Assembly: GCA_964406095.1 (NCBI GenBank)
Contig: CAYOQJ010000068.1
Location: forward strand, 52,343 to 116,342
Direction of reading: 5' to 3'
DNA length: 64,000 nucleotides
Origin: M55B167 sp964406095
GTDB lineage: Bacteria > Verrucomicrobiota > Kiritimatiellia > RFP12 > UBA1067
In this document: piece after piece, positions 7,953 through 16,769 of the stretch
How the letters are laid out: the number at the start of each line of letters is the position of its first letter
Numbering within the stretch: the first letter of the stretch is position 1
The notes under the pieces: model-generated
Told to the model about the DNA's origin: nothing
The model's input: only the letters and a program-made list of their open reading frames with translations
Database searches by the model: none
Position numbers and translations under genes: made by a program

Positions 7953-10062
7953 CAACAATACAAAAAACGGTTCTGCCCAACCTTCTGACGCAGGCGCGAA
8001 TGCGTGGAAGATTAACCGGACAGGACTCGCCGCTCCGTCAGTAAATAAATCTGGTAAGGCGATACTGGTAAACGACGAAGAGGTTTATGGTGTGAAAGAC
8101 CGCTCTCATTCGCGAGTTGCGAGCTGGCGCGGCCGGGGTTGGCTGTTTATAAATCTTGCGGCTGTTGTGATTCTGGTTATGGTGCTGGGATTACTCTGGG
8201 TTGAGAGGCGCAGCGCCGTCTCTGCGGCGGATGATTCTGATCGGATAATGAGATCGGAAGGCGCTGTGAAGTCAGCCGTAGCAGCTGAAGAGGCGGGCGC
8301 AATGCCGCGTTACCGTGCTCTGGTAATTGGTATCAACCGCTATTATAAGGAGAATGGAGAGGGCTGGCCGCAACTGCGTACTGCACGGACGGACGCGGAG
8401 GCTGTCGCTGAAACCTTAGCTGGCCGGTTCGGATTCGAGGTGCGGACTCTTCTTGATGAACAGGCGACCCGTTCAGCTGTCCTGAGTGCGCTGGATGAGA
8501 TGGCTACTACCGGTGATGATGGAGCCGATCTGATTTATTTCGCAGGTCACGGGAGTTTTGATGAGAAATTGCAGGAGGGCTATTGGATTCCGGTGGATGC
8601 GCGAAAGAGCATTGCTGGCCACGCTGCCAAAGATGGGTGGTTGTGGAATTCAACGCTGACACGTCTGATCAGTGCCTCGAATGCCCGGCATGTTCTGGTG
8701 CTTTCGGATGCCTGCTACAGTGGCTCTCTGTTTCGTGGTGACAAGCCGCTGAGTGCCGCTAGAAGCAGGGGATGGTATGAGCGCGCTATTTCGATACCGT
8801 CACGCTATCTTATAACCAGCGGCGGTTTGGAGCCAGTGCTGGACAGTGGCACTGAACACAGTGTTTTTGCCCAACAGGTGCTCAACTATCTCAAATACAG
8901 TGAGTCGGATGTTTTTTCGGCCAACGATCTCGGGTCGGCGCTGCGGGAGCAGGTAGCATCTCTGACCGGTCAAATGGTGCAGATGGGGCCGTTGCCGCTG
9001 AGTGACCATGCGGGCGGCGAGTTTGTTTTCGTGCGCCATGCGCAGGGTCGTCCTTTGGCCGAATTGAATCCGTCATCAAGGTATTCTGTTTGTACGCATG
9101 AAGAGGCCGGTCGCGGTGCGGGTGTGTCGCTCAGCAGAGATGAGGCACTGCGCAACGCTCTGGCACTCACCCGTGCCGGTGCCTCCAGATCAGCTGGTTC
9201 GCTGATCAACGTTGTTTTGCAGCAGAATGCTCAGGATCATCTGGCACGTGTTGTTGCAGATTACATCAAGCGCAGCGAACAGAAGGAGGGACGCGACGAG
9301 TTGCGTCAGCTGATCGACAAAATTGATGCTCGTGGAAAAAATACGACAGCTACGGGAGGGAATATCTCCGTTGTGTCTCCGCCTCGGGTTCTGGCCTGTT
9401 TAGGTCCTGAAATTTCATCCGGCACTCCGACTGCGGAGCATATTGCTTTGCTCTACCGTATTATGCTACGTTCCGGTTTGGAGAACCGTATGGCGTTGCG
9501 GGTGATTGAGCGTGAGGCTCTGGAAACTCTGTTACAGGAGCAGAATCTTGGGGCATCCACGCTGGCTGATCCGCGTGCACGCCTGGCGATCGGCAAACTG
9601 CTTCCTGCCAGTCTGCTACTGTTGGGTGATGTAATCCCCTCTGATTCGGGAGAGTTGATATATCTGCGTTTGGTGGACACTGAAACAACTCAGGTATTGG
9701 CGTCATTTTCGGCTGCACGCACGGATACGGTTGATCAGGAAAAAGTCTGTAACGATCTGACTGCCCGTATCTCGGATCGAATTGTCGCACTCAAACCTTT
9801 AACGGCAGTGGTAACAGAACTCTCCGATAAGCGTCTGCGTGCCGCCCTGGGAAACTATCACGCCGTCAAGAAAGGTGCTGTTTTCACAGTTCTATCTCGC
9901 AGACAGCGTGACAAAAAGATACCTGGTGATTTTGAAGAACGTGTACTCGGCAGTGCTACGGTAAAGGCCCTTTCAGAGTTCTCCTGCGATCTGGATGTTG
10001 TCTGGCGTGCGCAAGCACCAGCGATGGGCAATGATCTGTGGATACGGGAGTTGTCTGAGTGA
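7936..10062 (+). CDS. Membrane-anchored caspase-fold (C14) protease with CsgG-like C-terminal module
   Basis: 708 aa; ATG 7936 preceded by AAAGAAGG. A disordered N-terminus with several Arg residues leads to one TM helix (about 70-88); the positive-inside rule suggests the rest is periplasmic. The C14/caspase domain (about 125-370) begins RYRALVIGINRYY, has the catalytic His205 in YFAGHG and Cys260 in SDACYSG, so both dyad residues are present. After a Gln/Lys-rich linker, residues about 484-620 form a CsgG-like module (LADPRARLAIGKLLPASLLL, IYLRLVDTETTQVL) and 630-708 a small beta domain, matching the lipoprotein encoded upstream. The operon layout suggests proteolysis linked to a sigma/anti-sigma switch or to an envelope complex. 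The substrate is unknown. Confidence 0.82.
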   Translation: MSTPVDNNTKNGSAQPSDAGANAWKINRTGLAAPSVNKSGKAILVNDEEVYGVKDRSHSRVASWRGRGWLFINLAAVVILVMVLGLLWVERRSAVSAADDSDRIMRSEGAVKSAVAAEEAGAMPRYRALVIGINRYYKENGEGWPQLRTARTDAEAVAETLAGRFGFEVRTLLDEQATRSAVLSALDEMATTGDDGADLIYFAGHGSFDEKLQEGYWIPVDARKSIAGHAAKDGWLWNSTLTRLISASNARHVLVLSDACYSGSLFRGDKPLSAARSRGWYERAISIPSRYLITSGGLEPVLDSGTEHSVFAQQVLNYLKYSESDVFSANDLGSALREQVASLTGQMVQMGPLPLSDHAGGEFVFVRHAQGRPLAELNPSSRYSVCTHEEAGRGAGVSLSRDEALRNALALTRAGASRSAGSLINVVLQQNAQDHLARVVADYIKRSEQKEGRDELRQLIDKIDARGKNTTATGGNISVVSPPRVLACLGPEISSGTPTAEHIALLYRIMLRSGLENRMALRVIEREALETLLQEQNLGASTLADPRARLAIGKLLPASLLLLGDVIPSDSGELIYLRLVDTETTQVLASFSAARTDTVDQEKVCNDLTARISDRIVALKPLTAVVTELSDKRLRAALGNYHAVKKGAVFTVLSRRQRDKKIPGDFEERVLGSATVKALSEFSCDLDVVWRAQAPAMGNDLWIRELSE

Positions 10063-10064
10063 TC

Positions 10065-13000
10065 TCACATTTCATCCTGTTCCATCACCACCCGGAAGCC
10101 AGTATCATATACGCTTTGCCAGAGGGGATATTTAAGTTTCTGGTCGAACCCGGCTTTGTCGGGACGGGTCGACCAGGAGCCGCCGCAGGCTATAGCCGCA
10201 TCGGAATGAGTGCTTTCAACCGTCCACTCACGAACGTTGCCGATGGTGTCATATATCCCCCATCTGTTGGCGGCGAGACTTGCGCAGGGGGCCGCAACGC
10301 GAAATCCGTCATTGACCGTTGCCATTGCAGGACGCCAGCGGGCTATTGCTCCGTAGGGCAGACCCCAACTGTAGTTAGCCACATTTTGGAATGATTTATC
10401 CGCCAGATTAGCCACAACGCTGAATTTAGCAGGCTGATTTTTCCAAGCAAAGGCCGAGCTTTCTCCTGCACGTGCCAGCCAGCACCATTCGTCAGAGGTG
10501 GGTAATCGGCAGGTTCTGCCGGTTTTGCGTGTCAGCCAGCGACAGAAACTGATTGCAGCCTGTGCCGAGACGCGGCATACGGGCTGTCGCGCCAGATTAC
10601 ATGGAAATCCCCGCTCTTCAGCACTGAACTGCAAAAAATCGCCTGCTTCAATGCGGCTGTTATGTGATGGATCAAAACAGGCATACTGTTCGTTACTCAC
10701 CTCGCAGACCGATGCCCGGAAAGCTTTTGAAATTTCAGTTGTGTTCTGATCAGCAGTTATCATTCTTCCAGGCGGTATATCTCTGAACTTTATGAGCACA
10801 CCTTTGCCCAGATCGAAAATTGTTTCATCACTACACGGATTGGAAGTTGCAACACACAGAGTTACCTGCTTTGCTTTGATTTTTGTGTTTTTTTCAATCA
10901 CAGCGCAATCCGGTAAGGTTTTTTCGAAGGAGCCAGCGTTTGAAAGTGCGGCAAAAAATATGCCGGATTGGCCAAGTACGGCAGTGTCTTCCAGGTCTTC
11001 GTCGATACCTGCGTATGTTTTCATCAGTTCACGGCGGCGGTGGGCGAGGGAGTTGACCCGCTCGCTTCCGGCGATTTCCGTCCAGGTTCCATGTGCTGGC
11101 GTGTTCAAATCTATCCAGGTTACAATTCGATCCCACTCTTCAGATGTCAGAACAACTCCGTGATGACCACCCTCGAGCATCTGCACCAGTTCGGTTGTGT
11201 CAGCATGAAATTCACAGGGTGTCAGCAGATGCATGTCGCTTTCGATTGTGTGTCCGCGAACGAAGCGAAGCAGTTCGAGATAAGCGGGAGGAAAGAGTGC
11301 GTTTACATTGTAGTGTTTTGAGGGCGAACCGGTTTTCACCATGGCGGCCAGCCGCAAATCCGGACGATCAGCTGCGCTGCCGTCATGACAACTTACACAG
11401 GCGCGGTCAAGAACCGGCTGTACTTCGCGGTTGAAGGAGAATCCGCGTGCGACACCATACCATGGTTTTATTTTGGATGGCGGACGTTGCATCGCTTGCA
11501 TTGCAACGCGTGGGCCTGAACTTGTGTTTTGTGGTTCATGACAGCCGGTGCAACTCTGCAGTTCGCCCGGCATAACGGTTGTCCAGCTACGCATAAGTTG
11601 CAGGGCGCGCCCATTTTTGTCGAGTGGCTGAAAGGCAACGGGGGTATTGGCGGGAACCTCGAAAAAAGCTGATCCATCCGGTTCCACCAGCACTGTGCCT
11701 AGGATGCGTTTGACATCCCAGGGTCCATCTCTTCCGACGCGATCCACCTGACCACCCATACCACGATAGGAGAAGGCATAGGAGAAGATCCTCAAGGTTT
11801 TGACTGTGCCGCGTGGAACGTTTTTAAGTCCGGGGCCTTGATAGATGTCTATGATTTTTGCCAGGGCTGGTTTTTCAGGATCGACGATTGATGGACGAAT
11901 TGGTGGGCGTTGACGTTGCCGCAGCGGTGCGATTTCGAGCAATGCGTGCTCAGGATATTCCAGTAGGGGGGTTAGATTGTCAAATGTGTCAACCAGGTAA
12001 ATTCCATAGGTCGACTCTTTTTGCAGACGAAGCGAGACCAGATAGAAATTCTGATTCAGCGGAAAGGGGAAAAGAAACTTGGGCCAGGAGTCGCTGACCA
12101 GTCGGTCCTCGATCACCGGTTCAACTCTTTTGCCGCGTCCCGGTATACGTTGCACCGCTCCGTCGGCTTCATGGCGGCCAAGTGACGGGTCGAAAATTAC
12201 CAGTTCACCTTCACGGCGGGTATCGTGATGACCGGAGACAATGGCCGCGAATTTATGCGTCTGTCCGGGGATTGGCTGAGCATGAAACATGGAGTTTGGC
12301 CAGTAGGAGTTGCTACCGTAAAGTTCGCGTTGTGTAGTGCCGTCAGGGTTCATTGTAAAAAGAATACGTCCGGCAAAGTGTGGGATATCGCTGTATTCCC
12401 AGCGCAGATACATAACACTGCCGTCGGGTAGCATAGTTGGATCCCAGTTGTGTTCCTGATCGAATGTGATTCTACGGATGCTCCGGTTACGCTCTTCATA
12501 TTTGTATATGTTGGCGATATGCGAACTGCCGCGTACACACGGCACGCCGTTCATTGTGGCGGTTGAAAGGAACAGATAACTGTTATCCGCCAGCCAGCAG
12601 CCGGAATAATTGTCCACATCATCATCCATAATCTGCATCATCGCTTTCGGTTCGCTGAGCGGATCGGTGAGTGATATCTCATAGATACGGTAACGCCCTT
12701 CTGAGGTGTTTGATGTGAACATCAGACGTTCGGCGTCCCAGTGTAGCTTGAGGTGTCCGACAAAGGTTTCAGCAAGATCCGGTTGCCAGAGTGTTGTAAT
12801 TTCAGGTGCTGAACGAAGGCTGGTGATATGTATGATACGGTTGTTTAATCCCTGACGTCCTGTTTCATGTTGATTACTCCAGTTATTGGGCAGTGCCAGG
12901 TTGTTGGTCGAACGCTCAACCGCGATAAAATTGCAGTCAGGCAGCAGAGGCAGACTTTTGAGAGCGGTGTGAACCGCCTCACAGAGTTTCCGCGCGGATG

Positions 13001-13250
13001 GCACTGCCTTTTCCGGATCGGAATCAAGTTGTTCCAGCAGTTGGTTACGCTCATGTGCCAAGCTGTCCAGCCAAGCATAACTTTTTGGAGTGCTACACTT
13101 GTCCGGCCACTCACTGTGCATATGCTCCAATGCAACTCTGACGGCTTCGGGATTGATAAGTTGCAACCGGTTCCGGATTTTCTCCGGTTCGGCAGCCTGC
13201 GTGGTTGTGAATAACAGCAGGGTAGTCAGTATAACGGTCGAGTTTTGCAT
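10065..13250 (-). CDS. HzsA-like di-haem beta-propeller protein with C-terminal FGE-sulfatase domain
   Basis: 1061 aa with a short signal peptide (about 1-19). Residues about 130-450 are TolB/propeller-like (DVDNYSGCWLADNSYLFLST, WDPTMLPDGSVMYLRWEYSD). The following region (YRGMGGQVDRVGRDGPWDV, GTVLVEPDGSAFFEVPANTP) is typical of proteins related to hydrazine synthase alpha subunit. Two c-type haem motifs follow: CTGCH at 567-571 and CVSCH at 618-622. Residues about 850-1061 form an FGE-sulfatase/SUMF1-like domain (RLPTSDEWCWLARAGESSAF, IGNVREWT, GGSWSTRP, TGFRVV). Probably a periplasmic or surface redox protein; true hydrazine synthesis is not implied, since this family is common outside anammox bacteria. 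It is convergent with the caspase gene, 2 bp between stops. The FGE part may bind ligand rather than modify sulfatases. Confidence 0.8.
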   Translation of the reverse strand: MQNSTVILTTLLLFTTTQAAEPEKIRNRLQLINPEAVRVALEHMHSEWPDKCSTPKSYAWLDSLAHERNQLLEQLDSDPEKAVPSARKLCEAVHTALKSLPLLPDCNFIAVERSTNNLALPNNWSNQHETGRQGLNNRIIHITSLRSAPEITTLWQPDLAETFVGHLKLHWDAERLMFTSNTSEGRYRIYEISLTDPLSEPKAMMQIMDDDVDNYSGCWLADNSYLFLSTATMNGVPCVRGSSHIANIYKYEERNRSIRRITFDQEHNWDPTMLPDGSVMYLRWEYSDIPHFAGRILFTMNPDGTTQRELYGSNSYWPNSMFHAQPIPGQTHKFAAIVSGHHDTRREGELVIFDPSLGRHEADGAVQRIPGRGKRVEPVIEDRLVSDSWPKFLFPFPLNQNFYLVSLRLQKESTYGIYLVDTFDNLTPLLEYPEHALLEIAPLRQRQRPPIRPSIVDPEKPALAKIIDIYQGPGLKNVPRGTVKTLRIFSYAFSYRGMGGQVDRVGRDGPWDVKRILGTVLVEPDGSAFFEVPANTPVAFQPLDKNGRALQLMRSWTTVMPGELQSCTGCHEPQNTSSGPRVAMQAMQRPPSKIKPWYGVARGFSFNREVQPVLDRACVSCHDGSAADRPDLRLAAMVKTGSPSKHYNVNALFPPAYLELLRFVRGHTIESDMHLLTPCEFHADTTELVQMLEGGHHGVVLTSEEWDRIVTWIDLNTPAHGTWTEIAGSERVNSLAHRRRELMKTYAGIDEDLEDTAVLGQSGIFFAALSNAGSFEKTLPDCAVIEKNTKIKAKQVTLCVATSNPCSDETIFDLGKGVLIKFRDIPPGRMITADQNTTEISKAFRASVCEVSNEQYACFDPSHNSRIEAGDFLQFSAEERGFPCNLARQPVCRVSAQAAISFCRWLTRKTGRTCRLPTSDEWCWLARAGESSAFAWKNQPAKFSVVANLADKSFQNVANYSWGLPYGAIARWRPAMATVNDGFRVAAPCASLAANRWGIYDTIGNVREWTVESTHSDAAIACGGSWSTRPDKAGFDQKLKYPLWQSVYDTGFRVVMEQDEM

Positions 13251-13429
13251 GCTTCTCTACAGGTACCCTAAAGGTAGCAAATATTTTTTATCCTGTAAAT
13301 AGACTGTGCCGAAATCATGCTTTTTCGCGAAAAGTCTCAATAACAGTTGGACTGGACAAAGTTCAAACTGATAAGTTAACATATCCATGCGGGTTCCCAT
13401 TGTTGACTGGCACCCAAAATAATAAAATT

Positions 13430-14293
13430 ATGTCAAAACGGACCTTACAGCAAGATGCTGATGTGCTTTGGCAGGAGTTCCAACTAAATGATCTGCTTTC
13501 TCAGCTTCGTGTTCATGTTTATTGTGTCTATCGCTCTGTACTGGGAACCTCTTGGCGCGCAAATTGCGTGCACGACAACAAAGATCGATTGTATTATGTG
13601 GTTTCCGGTTCCGGAAAACTCTCGCACCATGGAAAAGATTTTATATTGCGGACGGGGGGTTTATATTTAATTCCCGCAAACACTACGCACAGCCATTTTT
13701 GCGAGAAAAGATTGAAGCTGTATTGGTGTCATTTCTGTGCTGAAAACTGTTATGGCACACCACTGTTTGCGCATTTGGATGTGCCATATGTTTGTTATCC
13801 TGATAACAGCATGGCCATTCCTGAAACATTTGCGCGCATGACGCGTTTGTATCGAGATGATTCGCCAGCTGCTATTGTATGCAGGTCGGGACTGTTACTG
13901 CTGTTGCTTGCACCGTTAATCGAATATATCGACATGGAAAAATTATTGGTTTGGCGTTCACGTGCTGAGCGTTTCCGACCAGTACTCGATATGATTGATT
14001 GTAAACTGGCAGAGCCACTTTCTTCTGAAGCCTTAGCGAGTCTCGCGTGTATGTCGCGAAATTATTTCATCAGCCGCTTTAAACAGACCTTTGGAATTTC
14101 TCCTCATCAATATCAGATTATGCGACGCATTGAACAGGCGCGCATCCGATTACTCAAAACATCGGATACACTCAGCCACATTAGCGAAGATCTCGGATTT
14201 TCGGATGCCTTTCATTTTTCACGTGTTTTTAAGAAGGTAACGGGATGGTCACCTAATAATTTTCGTAGGGAACATATGTCAGCTAAAAATTAA
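13430..14293 (+). CDS. AraC-family transcriptional regulator
   Basis: About 287 aa from ATG 13430 (an in-frame TTG at 13400 is less likely). The N-terminal half is a cupin-like sugar-sensing domain (YYVVSGSGKLSHHGKDF, LYLIPANTTHSHF). The C-terminal ~100 residues are the double helix-turn-helix of AraC/XylS proteins (LASLACMSRNYFISRFKQTF; ISEDLGFSDAFHFSRVFKKV). It lies just upstream of a beta-strand repeat gene and a GH95-like glycosidase gene, so local control of carbohydrate use is the natural inference. It is divergent from the HzsA-like gene across 179 bp. Confidence 0.88.
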   Translation: MSKRTLQQDADVLWQEFQLNDLLSQLRVHVYCVYRSVLGTSWRANCVHDNKDRLYYVVSGSGKLSHHGKDFILRTGGLYLIPANTTHSHFCEKRLKLYWCHFCAENCYGTPLFAHLDVPYVCYPDNSMAIPETFARMTRLYRDDSPAAIVCRSGLLLLLLAPLIEYIDMEKLLVWRSRAERFRPVLDMIDCKLAEPLSSEALASLACMSRNYFISRFKQTFGISPHQYQIMRRIEQARIRLLKTSDTLSHISEDLGFSDAFHFSRVFKKVTGWSPNNFRREHMSAKN

Positions 14294-14401
14294 TGGGCAG
14301 GACTATTGTTCATGTTTTAGTGATTATTGTGAATGGTTGTTTGTTTGCTAGAAAGATATACTTGCAACAGTCGAGTCGGCGTAGATAAAAGGAGTAGAAC
14401 A

Positions 14402-16753
14402 ATGTCCAGAATTTTCAAGTTGCCAGCAACGGTTTTTCTTGTTGATAAACAAACAAGAAAACTTTCTTACTGCGGTGCGATACAGGTTACCTCAAATATT
14501 GGTTTTTTGTATCCAGTATTCCGTAATTTTAAACAAATATATTATTTTTCATCTTTCTTCATTGGTAGACACATGCGGTTTTTCCCAGTGACATTTAATC
14601 TTATTCTGCTTTTTTCAGTGTGTGTCTTGCACGCTGCAGATATAAATTTTTCAACTCCGGTTACGATAACCGGAAATGCATCTGACATCAGTGCACTTGG
14701 TTTGTCGCGCTATGCTTATGCTTGGAACGGATCGACAGGGGCAATGGAGATTAACGGTGTAATGTTCAATTTGGTTCAGAGCGGGGGTACCATTGATGGA
14801 AACATAACGGTTACTCAGAATAATTATTACGGTGGCACAGATCAAATGAGCAAAGATAGTGTGCTACCTGCGAACTATAAGAAACTTGTTGGAGGCGTTG
14901 TTTATAGAAATTATAACCAAACTGATGTTGTGACTCTCCGTGATCTTACGCCGGATCACTTTTATTTATTGCAGATTTGGATCAATGACTCCAGAAACAG
15001 CACAAGAGGCACAACAGTTTCCGGATTTACGGGTAATGCGGTTTTTCTTGATCACAACAGTAGCAATGTTAAGGGGGGTGTGGGGCAATTTGCAATAGGA
15101 AAATTTGTGGCCACAGACACAACCGAACAACTGACGTTTACTGGCGCAAATCAGTATTTGAATTCATTGCAGCTTCGCGATATTACAAATTTGGGCTATT
15201 GGACGGGAAGTATCAACCATATGCTTGACGCAACAACTGCAAACTTTTGTACAAATAATTTTGATGATGCGCTTGGTTTCGGGACACTTGCGATGGCAAC
15301 TTTGTCAGGTGGCGGTAAAGTTACATTTGCTGACACTTATTTTGACAGCAACACTATGGTTCCGGTAACTCAGACAAATATTACCGTGACATCAGGAGGA
15401 GTAGAAGCCACACAATTGTTTTTTGTCAACAATGCTGTAAACTATGAACTTATTGGTGCTGACGAAACAGGGATATGTGGAGCAAGCGTTTTAGTTAAAT
15501 CAGGTGAAGGCTGACTTACTCTTGCTGGTGACAACTCATATACAGGTGCGACTATTGTGAGTGGAGGTACTCTTAGTATCGGTAATGGCGGAACTGCCGG
15601 CTCGCTTGGCATTGCCAGTATTGTTACACTCGGAAAGGGTGCTGAACTAGTTTTCGACAGGTCTGACAGCTATGGCGGTATTATAACAAACATTATTTCA
15701 GGCTCAGGAGAGGTTGTTGTAAATGGAGGTTATCTTGCGCTTGGCGGAGAGAACACCTATAGCGGCACTACAACCATCAACCAAGGGACATTGGAAATCG
15801 CGAATAATCGTGTAAAAGAAGATATAACCTTTTGGGGGGTGCTCACCATCCACAGTAACGCAACATTTGTTTCATCGGCCAATTGTCCTTTCGGGTATCC
15901 TTCTCAAACGCTGCAAGGGGTTGATAAACTGATCTCTTTCTTTGTGAATGGAGGGATTTTATCTTATTCAAACGGCTTCGGATTGCAATTTAAAGATATC
16001 AGGTTTGCGGGCGGAACTGTTTTAACAAGTGGCAGGCTTATTCAATATGGTGACATTTCTGTTGACGACAATGCCACTGCTTGTATAACCGGAACTGGGA
16101 GACTTAACTTGAGAAAGCCTTTGACAGATACCATTATTACGATAGGAGAAAGTTCCGTCCTAACTATCGGGGTGCCGATTACCGCGGATAATGATTATAT
16201 TCACTCTGCTACATTAGGACTCATCAAAAAAGGTTCTGGCAATTTAGTCCTTGCCGAAGCCAATACCTATGCCGGCACTACTTTTATTCAGGAAGGCTGT
16301 TTGACCATTGGTTCAGGGGGTATGGACGGGACACTGGGAACAGGTAGCGTGAGCAATCTAGGATCTATTGTTTTCAATCGTTCTGACAACTATGATGGTG
16401 CTATCACCAACAACATCGGTGGAACAGGAAGTTTGACTCTATGTAATGGCATTCTTGCACTTGCAGGTACCAATACCTACAGCGGTGCGACCATAGTGTC
16501 GAATGGGACTCTCCGCTTGCATCATTCTCAAGCGCTTGACGAGGAAACTGAATTATTCGTTTCTTCTGGTGCGCAGATCGATCTGGACTTTGCCGGAATT
16601 TGCACAGTAAAGACACTAACAGTTAATGGAGTACTGATGATCCGCAACAAAATTTACAGTGCAGACAACTTCCCGGACATTATAACAGGTGAAGGGGAGT
16701 TAAGAACTATTAACGGAGCAACAGCCAGAGGTACTGTATTTTTGATCAACTAA
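14402..16753 (+). pseudogene. Autotransporter-associated beta-strand repeat protein, interrupted by in-frame TGA at 15512
   Basis: One reading frame of about 780 codons is split by a single TGA at 15512-15514; the frame continues unchanged with typical repeat sequence (LTLAGDNSYTGATIVSGGTL), and further repeats recur (GENTYSGTTTINQGTLEIAN; GTNTYSGATIVSNGTLRL). These are PATR-type beta-helix repeats of surface or secreted proteins. Start: ATG 14402 has an AGGAG Shine-Dalgarno; ATG 14573 would give a cleaner signal peptide (MRFFPVTFNLILLFS to HAAD) but has no evident ribosome site. Downstream of the TGA, GTG 15557 could not produce an exported product. TGA serves as a normal stop in neighbouring genes, so recoding is unlikely: real pseudogene or base error. 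It is followed immediately by the GH95-like gene. Confidence 0.75.
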
Positions 16754-16769
16754 TATGCAGAGGATAAAT

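Noticed and set aside
10065..13250. Evidence for anammox metabolism
   Set aside because: HzsA-like proteins are widespread in non-anammox PVC bacteria, and no HzsB/C, Hdh or other anammox genes are present.
15512..15514. TGA read as an amino acid (recoding or selenocysteine)
   Set aside because: TGA is a normal stop at many ATGA junctions here, no selenocysteine-type hairpin was noticed, and structural repeat proteins do not use it.
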